From NCBI GenBank assembly GCA_964512305.1, contig CAZEIW010000142.1, forward strand, positions 1 through 64,000: DNA of 64,000 nt, given 5' to 3'. Below the pieces are notes generated by a model, which saw only the letters and a program-made list of their open reading frames with translations, made no database searches and was not told the DNA's origin. Made by a program: the position numbers and the translations under genes. This document shows, one piece after another, positions 35,126 to 42,523 of this stretch; position 1 is the first letter of the stretch; the number at the start of each line of letters is the position of its first letter. This DNA comes from CAZEIW01 sp964512305. Its GTDB lineage: Bacteria > Pseudomonadota > Gammaproteobacteria > Burkholderiales > Burkholderiaceae_F.

Positions 35126-35869
35126 TCAGTGAGCGAACGGCGAAGTGTCGCTCAGCTGCCCCTTGTCGAGATAGATCAGGTGGCGCGCCGCATCCGCCGC
35201 GCGCGGGTCGTGCGTGACCATCGCGATCGTCTTGCCGAGCTCGGCGTTGAGCCTGCCCAGCAGCTTGAGGATATCGGCGGCGGAGTTCCGGTCGAGGTCC
35301 CCGGTCGGCTCGTCGGCGATGATCAGCAGCGGATCCGTCACCAGCGCGCGCGCGATCGCGACCCGTTGCTGCTGGCCGCCGGACAGCTCGTTAGGGCGAT
35401 GCCGGGCGCGGTCCGACAGGCCGACCAGCTCGAGCATCAGTCTTGCGCGCTCGCGGCGCTCGCGGCGGGACAGGCCCGTGAGCAGCAGCGGCAGCTCGAC
35501 GTTCTCGAACGCGTCGAGCACCGGCATCAGGTTGTAGAACTGGAACACGAATCCCACGCTGCGCGCCCGCCACGATGCGAGCTCGCCCTCCGACAGGCGC
35601 GTAATGTCCAGGCCGTCGACCAGAACCTCGCCGCCGTCGGGCTTGTCGATTCCCGCGACCAGGTTGAGCAGCGTCGACTTGCCGGACCCGGACGGACCCA
35701 TCAGCGCGACGAACTCGCCGTGCCCGATCGCGAGGCTGACGTCGATCAGCACAGGCACGAGCTGGTCGCCGCGGCGGTAGCTCTTGCTCACGTGCCGCAG
35801 GCGGAGCAGCGCCGCGTCGGGCGCGGCGGCATCCGGCGCGCCCGGCTGGACCGGTCCGCCGGGCGTCAT
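35126..35869 (-). CDS. ABC exporter ATP-binding protein (MacB/LolD-like)
   Basis: A 247-residue stand-alone ATPase. Walker A is GPSGSGKSTLLNLVAG, the signature LSGGQQQRVAIARALV, Walker B LLIIADEPTGDLD and the switch VTHDPR. The pattern (FQFYNLMPVLDAFENVELPL) is that of the LolD/MacB group that drives FtsX-type permeases. ATG 35869 overlaps the stop of the adaptor gene (ATGA), so the genes are coupled. The frame is open upstream only as an antisense-type shadow. Confidence 0.92.
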   Translation of the reverse strand: MTPGGPVQPGAPDAAAPDAALLRLRHVSKSYRRGDQLVPVLIDVSLAIGHGEFVALMGPSGSGKSTLLNLVAGIDKPDGGEVLVDGLDITRLSEGELASWRARSVGFVFQFYNLMPVLDAFENVELPLLLTGLSRRERRERARLMLELVGLSDRARHRPNELSGGQQQRVAIARALVTDPLLIIADEPTGDLDRNSAADILKLLGRLNAELGKTIAMVTHDPRAADAARHLIYLDKGQLSDTSPFAH

Positions 35870-37170
35870 TTCTTCGCGGCCGTCACGCGCGCGCCCTCGC
35901 GCAGGCCGGCCGGCGCTCCGATCAGCACGCGCGTTCCCGGCGCCGCGCCCTCCACCCGAACCAGATCGCCGATGGCGGCGCCGATCGTGACCGGGGACAG
36001 CCTGGCGCGGCCCGCGACCGGCGCCGGCGCTTCCGTGGCGGGGTGGTCGGCGCCGGCCGGATCGCCGCCCGTTCCCGGGCCCGATTCGGCGGCGACGAGC
36101 CACAGCCAGGTCCTGCCGTCCCGCTTGACGACGGCCTCGGGCCGCACCGCGGGCACCGGCGTGCGTTCGTCGGCGCGCAGGCGCCGCTTCAGAAAGGTCA
36201 CCTTGGCGCTCATGTCGGGAAGGACCCGAGGGTCGGTCTCGTCGAACCTGACCTTGACGGTCAGCGTGGCCTTCGCGCGGTCGACGGTCGGGACGATGCG
36301 GCTGACGCTGCCCGCCAGGCGGAGTTGCGGGAACGCGTCGAGCGAGATCTCGCCCGGCGTGCCGACGCCGATCTCGGCGATCGACGATTCCGATACGTCG
36401 GCCTCGACCTCGAGCGTGCTCATGTCCGCCATCGTGACTACCGCGCCCGTGGTCCCCGAGGCGGCGGAAAACGGCGTCAGGATGTCGCCGACGTTGGCGT
36501 TCTTCGTCAGCACGACGCCGCCGAACGGGGCCTTGATCAGCGTCTGATCGACCGCGACCTGCGCTGCGTGCAGGTTCGCCTGCGCCACGCCCACCTGGGC
36601 GGCAAACGCGGCCGTCGACGCCCGGGCCTTGTCGTTGCGGGCCGCCGCCGAGTCGACCTCCGCGTCGGAGATGAAATGCCGCTGGGCGAGGTCGCGCGCG
36701 CGCGCCAGGGCGCGCGCGGCGTCGGCCGCCTCGGCCTCGGCCTGCAGCAGGTTGGCGCGGGCCGCCTCGACGCCCGCCGCGGCCTGATCGCGCTGCGCGG
36801 CGACGTCGCGGTTCTCGAGGCGTGCGATCACCTCGTCGCGCGCGACGCGCTGTCCTTCCTGGACCCCGAGCCATTCGAGGCGCCCGGTCGCCTTGCTCGA
36901 TACCGATGCCCTGCGTGCCGCGGAGACGTGCCCGGTCGCATTGAGGAGCGCGATCGCCTGCGAAGGATAGGCGGCCGTGACGCTGCCGAACTCGACCTCG
37001 ACCGGCCGCCCGCGCTGCGCCCCGCTCCATGCGGCGGCCGCGACGATCGCGGCGGCCGCGACCCACACCCATGCGCGCCGCCACCAGGGCCTGCGCCGGG
37101 TCAGGCCCGCGCGCAGCGAGCGATCGATGGCGAGCTTGTCGAGCGGCGTGTCGGCGTCGGCGGGAGCCAT
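35866..37170 (-). CDS. Periplasmic adaptor (membrane fusion) protein of an ABC exporter
   Basis: A 434-residue HlyD/MacA-type adaptor. One N-terminal membrane helix (WVWVAAAAIVAAAAWSG) is followed by the first lipoyl half (ASVSSKATGRLEWLGVQEGQRVARDEVIARLE). An alanine-rich coiled-coil hairpin (about 100-210) is next, then the second lipoyl half (DQTLIKAPFGGVVLTKNANVGD) and beta-barrel. It is first of the four-gene exporter: adaptor, ATPase, two permeases. With an outer-membrane channel it would export a small molecule, peptide or lipid; no outer-membrane partner is encoded here. Confidence 0.9.
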   Translation of the reverse strand: MAPADADTPLDKLAIDRSLRAGLTRRRPWWRRAWVWVAAAAIVAAAAWSGAQRGRPVEVEFGSVTAAYPSQAIALLNATGHVSAARRASVSSKATGRLEWLGVQEGQRVARDEVIARLENRDVAAQRDQAAAGVEAARANLLQAEAEAADAARALARARDLAQRHFISDAEVDSAAARNDKARASTAAFAAQVGVAQANLHAAQVAVDQTLIKAPFGGVVLTKNANVGDILTPFSAASGTTGAVVTMADMSTLEVEADVSESSIAEIGVGTPGEISLDAFPQLRLAGSVSRIVPTVDRAKATLTVKVRFDETDPRVLPDMSAKVTFLKRRLRADERTPVPAVRPEAVVKRDGRTWLWLVAAESGPGTGGDPAGADHPATEAPAPVAGRARLSPVTIGAAIGDLVRVEGAAPGTRVLIGAPAGLREGARVTAAKK

Positions 37171-37298
37171 GGCGGCGGAAAGTCGGGCGGATCAGGAGTC
37201 GGCATGCTAATGGAAGCGGCGCATCCGACCCGTGACCGGTTCCGCGCGGCGGCCCCGGGCGTCTTGCCAGAGCGGGTCGGGCGATGCGCGCCGATGCG

Positions 37299-38090
37299 CT
37301 AGGCGTCGTAGACGTGGTCCTGATCGGGAAATGCGCCGCTGCGCACGGCCTCGACGTAGGCGCGCAGGGCGCCTTCGATCGAGCCTCCCTCGGGAAGGAA
37401 ATTCCTGACGAAGCGCGGCCGCCTGCCGGCACCGACGCCCAGCATGTCGTACAGGACCAGGACCTGCGCGTGGCAGGCCGGGCTCGCGCCGATGCCGATC
37501 GTGATGGCGCCGCTTTGCAGCGCGATCGCGCGGGCGACCGGCTCGGGCACCGCCTCGATCACGAGCATGGCCGCGCCGGCCTGCTCGACCGCGCGCGCCG
37601 CCGAGACGACGCGCTCGCCCGCTTCGCCGCGCCCCTGGACCCGGTATCCGCCGAACGCGTTCACGTGCTGCGGAGTCAGGCCGACGTGCGCGCACACCGG
37701 GATCCCGCGCTCGACCAGGAAGGCGATCGTCGGAGCCATCTCGGCGCCGCCTTCGAGCTTGACCATCTGCGCGCCCGACTGCATCAGGATCGCGGCGTTC
37801 TCGAACGCCTGCGCCGGGCTGCGCTGGTACGAGCCGAACGGCATGTCGGCGACGATCCAGGCGCGCGGGGCGCCGCGCGCGACCGCGCGCGTGTGGTAGG
37901 CGACGTCGGCCAGCGTGACCGGCAGCGTCGAATCGTGCCCCTGGATCACCATGCCAAGCGAATCGCCGATCAGCAGCATGTCGACTCCGGCCGCGTCGAG
38001 CATCGCCGCGAAGCTGGCGTCGTAGCAGGTCAGCATCGAAAGCTTGCGTTCGCCGGCGAGCCGGCGCAGGTCGTGCAATGTGGTTCGCAT
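37299..38090 (-). CDS. panB: 3-methyl-2-oxobutanoate hydroxymethyltransferase
   Basis: First enzyme of pantothenate synthesis, making ketopantoate from 2-oxoisovalerate and methylene-tetrahydrofolate. The 263 residues show MLTCYDASFAAMLDAAGVD, the metal-binding IGDSLGMVIQGHDSTLPVT, MVKLEGG and the catalytic region MLVIEAVPEPVA. The normal length is about 264. It lies 12 bases downstream of mnmE. panC is not in the window. Confidence 0.95.
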   Translation of the reverse strand: MRTTLHDLRRLAGERKLSMLTCYDASFAAMLDAAGVDMLLIGDSLGMVIQGHDSTLPVTLADVAYHTRAVARGAPRAWIVADMPFGSYQRSPAQAFENAAILMQSGAQMVKLEGGAEMAPTIAFLVERGIPVCAHVGLTPQHVNAFGGYRVQGRGEAGERVVSAARAVEQAGAAMLVIEAVPEPVARAIALQSGAITIGIGASPACHAQVLVLYDMLGVGAGRRPRFVRNFLPEGGSIEGALRAYVEAVRSGAFPDQDHVYDA

Positions 38091-38102
38091 CGCGTCCGCT
38101 CC

Positions 38103-39482
38103 TTACTTTCCGATGCAAAAACGGCTGAAGATCCGCCCCAGCAGGTCCTCGGTCGAGACCTCTCCGGTGATCTGGCCCAGCGCGCCCGCGGCCAGCCGCA
38201 GTTCCTCGGCGAACAGCTCGAGTCGTTCGACGCGGGCCTGCGCCTGTGCCGACTCCAGGTGATGGGCGGCCTGCGCCAGCGCCTGCAGGTGGCGCTCGTG
38301 CGCGAGGAAGACCGTCTCGCCGCTCGCATCGCCCTCCCAGCCGGCAACGCGCAGCAATTCGCGGCGCAACGACGGCAGGCCCGCGCCGGTCATGGCCGAC
38401 AGATAGATGCGGCCGTCGCGCGCGCCCGGCGCGTCGCCGCTCAGGTCGATCTTGTTGCACACGATGAGCCGCGCCGCCCGCCCGGCCGCCGGCGCCAGCA
38501 GGGCCGCGGCCGCCCCGGGCGCCGTCGGCTCGCGCTCGGCGGCATCGACGACCTGCACGATCAAGTCGGCTTGCGCCGCCGCGGCGAGGGTGCGCTCGAT
38601 GCCGATCTTCTCGATCGCATCGGAGGTATCGCGAAGGCCCGCGGTATCGATGACATTGAGCACGATCCCGTCGATCTCGATCCGCCGCTCGATCCTGTCG
38701 CGCGTCGTGCCCGGCAACGGCGTCACGATCGCGACGTCGTCGCCGGCGAGCGCATTGAGCAGGCTCGACTTGCCGACGTTGGGGGCGCCGACCAGCGCCA
38801 CCGCGAGACCCTCGCGCAGCACCGCGCCCTGGCGCGCGCGCGTGCGCAGGCCGGCCAGCGCCTGCGCCGCGCGCTGCAGGCGGCCGCGCGCGTCGGCGGC
38901 CTCGAGAAAATCGATCTCCTCGTCCGGAAAGTCGAGCGTCGCCTCGGTGAGCGCGCGCAAGTCGACCAGCTCATCGGCCAGCGCGCGCGCCGCGCGCGAG
39001 AACTCGCCGGCCAGCGAGCGGACGGCGCTGCGCGCGGCCGCCTCGCTGCCGGCCTCGATCAGGTCGGCAACCGCCTCGGCCTGCGCCAGGTCGAGGCGCT
39101 CGTTCAGGAACGCGCGGCGCGTGAACTCGCCCGGCTCCGCCACCCGCGCGCCGAGCTCCCGGCCGGCTTCCAGGCAGCGCGCCAGAAGCAGGCGAAGCAC
39201 GACCGGACCGCCGTGGCCTTGCAGCTCGAGCACGGTCTCGCCGGTATAGGAATGCGGCGCCGGATACAGGATCGCGATGCCGTCGTCGAGCGCGCGCCCG
39301 CGCGCATCGAGGAAGCGGCAGTAGGTCGCGTGGCGCGGCTGCAGGCGTTCCGCGCGCCGGGCGCCGAGCACGCCATCGACGATCGCGCCGATCGATGCCC
39401 CGGAGATGCGAACGACGCCGACGCCGGCGCGCCCGGGCGCGGTGGCGATTGCGACGATCGGATCACTATCGGTCGGCAGCAT
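38103..39482 (-). CDS. mnmE: tRNA modification GTPase MnmE
   Basis: GTPase (TrmE/ThdF) acting with MnmG on wobble uridines. From ATG 39482 the 459 residues show the formyl-THF-binding N-terminal domain (IVAIATAPGRAGVGVVRISG) and the G domain (GAPNVGKSSLLNALAG, LPGTTRD, NKIDL). The invariant C-terminus FSRFCIGK carries the essential cysteine. The frame remains open upstream but the family start is MLPTDSDPIVAIATAPG. In many bacteria mnmE follows yidC; here it is 31 kb away. Confidence 0.97.
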   Translation of the reverse strand: MLPTDSDPIVAIATAPGRAGVGVVRISGASIGAIVDGVLGARRAERLQPRHATYCRFLDARGRALDDGIAILYPAPHSYTGETVLELQGHGGPVVLRLLLARCLEAGRELGARVAEPGEFTRRAFLNERLDLAQAEAVADLIEAGSEAAARSAVRSLAGEFSRAARALADELVDLRALTEATLDFPDEEIDFLEAADARGRLQRAAQALAGLRTRARQGAVLREGLAVALVGAPNVGKSSLLNALAGDDVAIVTPLPGTTRDRIERRIEIDGIVLNVIDTAGLRDTSDAIEKIGIERTLAAAAQADLIVQVVDAAEREPTAPGAAAALLAPAAGRAARLIVCNKIDLSGDAPGARDGRIYLSAMTGAGLPSLRRELLRVAGWEGDASGETVFLAHERHLQALAQAAHHLESAQAQARVERLELFAEELRLAAGALGQITGEVSTEDLLGRIFSRFCIGK

Positions 39483-39780
39483 GGGAGGAAATTTAACCTC
39501 GATAAGCTCGCCGCGTGAGCGCCGACGAAGCTCGCCCGGACCGGGAGCGACCTCAGAGCCGCACCCCGTGCACCGGGCGCCGGGGCCCGGTCCCGTACCG
39601 CGGAGCCCAATCTGAAGACGGCTTAAACCTCCCACCCGGTGTCGACCGGGAGCGATTCCCAAACGCGCATGTCAACGGCCGGCGATGGTATCGCGTTATC
39701 GAATGCGCGCGCCGCGTCTCGAACCCGAACATGGACGCGCTCTGCCCTATCAATCCCGACCAACTTTGACGGAAATCCAG

Positions 39781-40026
39781 ATGAAGAAGCTCCTTGCTGT
39801 GCTGATCACCGCCCTGTTCGCCGCCGGCGGCGCCTTTGCCGAAGACATGAAGAAGGACGAGGGCAAGAAGGCGGAAGCCAAGACCGAAATGAAGAAGGAA
39901 GATGGCAAGAAGGCCGAGAAGAAGGAAATGAAGAAGGCCGAGAAGAAGGAGATGAAGAAGGAAGCCAAGAAGGACGGCAAGAAGGAAGACAAGAAGGAAG
40001 ACAAGAAGGAAGAAGCGAAGAAGTAA
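39781..40026 (+). CDS. Small secreted lysine/glutamate-rich protein
   Basis: An 81-residue protein with a clean signal peptide (MKKLLAVLITALFAAGGAFA, cleavage before EDM). The mature part is almost entirely Lys, Glu, Ala, Met, Asp and Gly in KKE/KKDGKK-type repeats, with no hydrophobic core. Such a chain is disordered or helical and highly charged. The upstream 298-base gap from mnmE shows no clear gene. An intrinsic terminator follows. The function is unknown; a similar gene follows at 40277. Confidence 0.75.
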   Translation: MKKLLAVLITALFAAGGAFAEDMKKDEGKKAEAKTEMKKEDGKKAEKKEMKKAEKKEMKKEAKKDGKKEDKKEDKKEEAKK

Positions 40027-40062
40027 TCGGCAGAGCGAACGACCGGGCTTTTTGGCTGGGAA

Positions 40063-40087
40063 GGCAGGCCCCGCGCCTGCCTTTATT
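40063..40087 (+). terminator. Intrinsic terminator of the Lys/Glu-rich gene
   Basis: GGCAGGC-CCCGC-GCCTGCC followed by TTTATT forms a 7-base GC-rich stem with a T-rich tail, 36 bases after the stop. Confidence 0.75.
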
Positions 40088-40276
40088 CATGCCCACTGCA
40101 GCATCATCCGTGCGGATTCGCCTCGCCGACGGTGGGCGCCGGACCGCCGGGGTCAACCGTCGCCGTCCATCGGGCGTTCAAGGCAAACGGCGGGTTCCCG
40201 CCCCGGCCTGCGGCTCATCGATCTTGCAGCCGGGACAGGCGCCTTCTCCCCCACTTGCCTCCGATAGGGTAATTCG

Positions 40277-40555
40277 ATGAAAAACCTGATTGCCATTCTG
40301 ATTTCCGGGCTGTTTGCCGCCGGGGCTGCGGTTGCGCAGACCACGGCGAACCCGTCTCCGGCCCCGGCTCCTGCGATGGCGGCGCCGAGCAAGGCCGCGC
40401 CGGCTGCGGCGCCAGCCGCTGCGGCCGATACCAAGGGCGACGCGGCGAAGTCGGCCAAGAAGCCCAAGACCAAGAAGCACGCCAAGAGCACGAAGAAGGC
40501 GGCCAAGACCGAATCGGCCAAGACCGAACCGAAGCCCATGGAGCCCTCGAAGTAA
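40277..40555 (+). CDS. Small secreted Ala/Lys/Pro-rich protein
   Basis: A 92-residue protein with a signal peptide (MKNLIAILISGLFAAGAAVA, cleavage before QTT) closely resembling that of the preceding small gene. The mature chain is low-complexity: an Ala/Pro half, then a Lys-rich half (KKPKTKKHAKSTKKAAKTES). Probably a diverged paralogue of the gene at 39781. No catalytic or binding motif is visible. The 250-base gap between them holds a terminator and no other gene; a terminator also follows this gene. Confidence 0.75.
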   Translation: MKNLIAILISGLFAAGAAVAQTTANPSPAPAPAMAAPSKAAPAAAPAAAADTKGDAAKSAKKPKTKKHAKSTKKAAKTESAKTEPKPMEPSK

Positions 40556-40583
40556 GTTCGAGCTTCGTCGGCCCGGGCATCCG

Positions 40584-40609
40584 GCGCTCCTGCCGGAGCG
40601 CTTAGTTTT
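40584..40609 (+). terminator. Intrinsic terminator of the Ala/Lys/Pro-rich gene
   Basis: GCGCTCC-TGCC-GGAGCGC followed by TTAGTTTT is a 7-base stem with a T-rich tail. It overlaps the 3' end of the convergent DUF167 gene. Confidence 0.7.
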
Positions 40610-41000
40610 CGCCCAGGCGCCGCGCGAGCGCCTGGGCGACCTCCGGGTCGCAATCGATCGCCACCGACTTGTCGCGGCTGGCGATCCCCGAGGTCAGCCG
40701 CAACGCGCTGCGGCGCAGGCCGAGACGCTCGCTGAGAAAGTGCAGCAACGCGTCGTTGGCGCGACCGTCGACCGGCGGCGCCTGCAGCGCGATCTTGAGC
40801 CGCTCGCCGTGTTCGCCGAGGACGGCGGTTCGCCGCGCCCCGGGCTGCACATGCAGCGCGAGCACCACCGTGCCGCCCGCGTGGCGCAGCCACGGCGGCG
40901 CAGCCTGCGCCGCCGTTGGCGCATCGGATTGCGTGCGAGAATCGGGCTTGCCCTGCTTCTTCGGCCGGGCTGGTCCGCACCGGCTGCCCCGGTCAGCCAT
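40602..41000 (-). CDS. DUF167 (YggU-family) protein
   Basis: A 132-residue protein whose C-terminal ninety residues match the compact alpha/beta DUF167 fold: TVVLALHVQPGARRTAVLGEHGERLKIALQAPPVDGRANDALLHFLSERLGL. The N-terminal 45 residues are basic and Ala-rich. The function of the family is unknown. I chose ATG 41000. It is divergent from hemE with 22 bases between the starts. Confidence 0.85.
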   Translation of the reverse strand: MADRGSRCGPARPKKQGKPDSRTQSDAPTAAQAAPPWLRHAGGTVVLALHVQPGARRTAVLGEHGERLKIALQAPPVDGRANDALLHFLSERLGLRRSALRLTSGIASRDKSVAIDCDPEVAQALARRLGEN

Positions 41001-41022
41001 CCGTTCTCGAGCCCCGCCGCGC

Positions 41023-42105
41023 GTGAAACCTGCCAACGATACCTTGCTGCGCGCGTTGCTGCGCCAGCCTACCGATCACACGCCGATCTGGCTGATGCGC
41101 CAGGCCGGACGCTACCTCCCAGAATACAACGCGACCCGCGCCCGCGCCGGCAGCTTCCTCGCACTGGCGAAGTCGCCTGAGCTCGCCACCGAGGTCACGC
41201 TGCAGCCGGTCGAACGCTATGCGCTCGACGCCGCGATCCTGTTTTCCGACATCCTGACCGTGCCCGACGCCATGGGGCTCGGGCTGTACTTCGTCGAGGG
41301 CGAGGGTCCGAAGTTCAGCCGCCCCGTGCGCACCGAAACGGACGTCGCGGCGCTGCGCGCCCCCGACCCGGAGTCGGCGCTGCGCTACGTGCTGGACGCG
41401 GTGCGCTCGATCCGGCGTGCGCTCGGCGGCCGGATTCCCCTGATCGGCTTCTCGGGCAGCCCCTGGACGCTCGCCTGCTACATGGTCGAGGGCGGCGGTT
41501 CGGACGATTTCCGCACGATCAAGACGATGCTCTATGCGCGCCCCGATCTGCTGCATCGATTGCTCGCCGTCAATGCACGCGCGGTCGCCGACTACCTCAA
41601 CGCCCAGATCCGAGCCGGCGCGCAGGCGGTGATGATCTTCGACACCTGGGGCGGCGCGCTGTCGCATGCGGCATTCCATGACTTCTCGCTCGCCTACCTC
41701 ACCGAGGTCGTTCGGGCGCTGGACCGGCACGGCGACGGCGAGCGGGTACCCTCGATCGTGTTCACGAAGGGCGGCGGCCTGTGGCTCGAGGCCATCGCCG
41801 CCTGCGGCTGCGACGCCGTCGGCGTCGACTGGACCGTCGATCTCGGCCGCGCCCGCGCGCGCGTGGGCGCCCACTGCGCGCTGCAGGGCAATCTCGATCC
41901 GGCCGCGCTGCTGGCCGGCGCGGACGCCGCGCGCGCCGAGTCGCGCCGCGTGCTCGACGCGTTCGGGCGGCCGCAAAATGCGGACGGCAGCACGGCCGGC
42001 CACGTGTTCAATCTCGGCCATGGCATTTCGCAGTTCACCGACCCCGATGTCGTGCACGCACTGGTCGAGTGCGTCCACGAGCACAGTCGCCGCCTGCGCA
42101 CCTGA
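41023..42105 (+). CDS. hemE: Uroporphyrinogen decarboxylase
   Basis: Haem-pathway enzyme converting uroporphyrinogen III to coproporphyrinogen III. From GTG 41023 the 360 residues show the signature PIWLMRQAGRYLPEYNATR near the N-terminus, ILFSDILTVPDAMGLGL with the catalytic aspartate, IGFSGSPWTLACYMVEG and FNLGHGI near the C-terminus. The family starts with this KPANDTLLRALLRQPTDHTP segment, so the long open frame upstream is not coding. Confidence 0.96.
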   Translation: MKPANDTLLRALLRQPTDHTPIWLMRQAGRYLPEYNATRARAGSFLALAKSPELATEVTLQPVERYALDAAILFSDILTVPDAMGLGLYFVEGEGPKFSRPVRTETDVAALRAPDPESALRYVLDAVRSIRRALGGRIPLIGFSGSPWTLACYMVEGGGSDDFRTIKTMLYARPDLLHRLLAVNARAVADYLNAQIRAGAQAVMIFDTWGGALSHAAFHDFSLAYLTEVVRALDRHGDGERVPSIVFTKGGGLWLEAIAACGCDAVGVDWTVDLGRARARVGAHCALQGNLDPAALLAGADAARAESRRVLDAFGRPQNADGSTAGHVFNLGHGISQFTDPDVVHALVECVHEHSRRLRT

Positions 42106-42117
42106 GCGGGACACTGG

Positions 42118-42133
42118 GTGTGCGAGTGCACAC
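42118..42133. promoter_or_regulatory. Palindrome after hemE
   Basis: GTGTGC-GAGT-GCACAC is a perfect 6-4-6 inverted repeat 12 bases after the hemE stop. It shares GTGTGCGAG and CACACACT with the palindrome at 24979 upstream of the AsmA-like gene. It may be an operator or an origin-regulating site. Confidence 0.4.
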
Positions 42134-42181
42134 ACTAGTAGATTCCACGCAGCCGATGGCCGGATCCCGGCCGGGCTTGAC

Positions 42182-42190
42182 TTATTCACA
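42182..42190 (+). promoter_or_regulatory. DnaA box TTATTCACA
   Basis: Exact match to TTATNCACA in the hemE-priA gap. It is followed by AAATT, as is the box at 42358. Confidence 0.55.
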
Positions 42191-42357
42191 AAATTGGGAG
42201 CCTGGCGCAAACAGGCGATGGCGAATCGGGCGAGCTCCCGCAGGCGCAGAAGAATCCCCGCAGTCGATTGAAAATAAAAGAGATTTCCTAATGTGCTCGA
42301 AACCGCGCGGCGACCCAAAACATGACCTGGCGGGCACTTAGCACGCTTGCGCAACGG

Positions 42358-42378
42358 TTTTCCACAAAATTATCCACA
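42358..42378 (+). promoter_or_regulatory. Tandem DnaA boxes TTTTCCACA and TTATCCACA
   Basis: Two same-strand boxes three bases apart, the second a perfect strong box. Close tandem boxes favour cooperative DnaA loading. Confidence 0.6.
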
Positions 42379-42523
42379 GGCGCGCGGGTCGGCAAAGAGT
42401 GCTGAAAAATTAATAACTTACTCGTAACCTTAAGTTCGCCGCCGACACTCGGGGCCCCCAGCCGCCCGCGACCGGCACACGCCGCGTGCGTCCGGCGCGC
42501 ATAACGGCGCGACCCTCGCGCCG

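Larger units (their letters stand above)
42106..42523. other. hemE-priA intergenic region: leading candidate replication origin
   Basis: A 418-base gap without a gene, markedly more AT-rich than its surroundings. It holds DnaA boxes TTATTCACA (42182-42190) and TTATCCACA (42370-42378), both fitting TTATNCACA exactly, plus TTTTCCACA (42358-42366, one mismatch). All three are on the plus strand, and the last two are three bases apart. AT-rich stretches lie at about 42266-42292 and 42404-42433. After the tandem boxes comes a short GC-rich spacer, then the second AT-rich stretch, a layout seen in bacterial unwinding regions. A 6-base hairpin (42158-42172) and a palindrome (42118-42133) lie near hemE. 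Gene orientation switches beside it. Confidence 0.5.

Noticed and set aside
35870..37432. Upstream extension of the exporter ATPase frame
   Set aside because: This is a frame-shifted reading of the adaptor gene, low-complexity and Arg-rich; the ATPase starts at 35869.
39483..39780. tRNA or small RNA between mnmE and the Lys/Glu-rich gene
   Set aside because: No cloverleaf or recognised RNA could be folded. Only short GC-rich inverted repeats are present.
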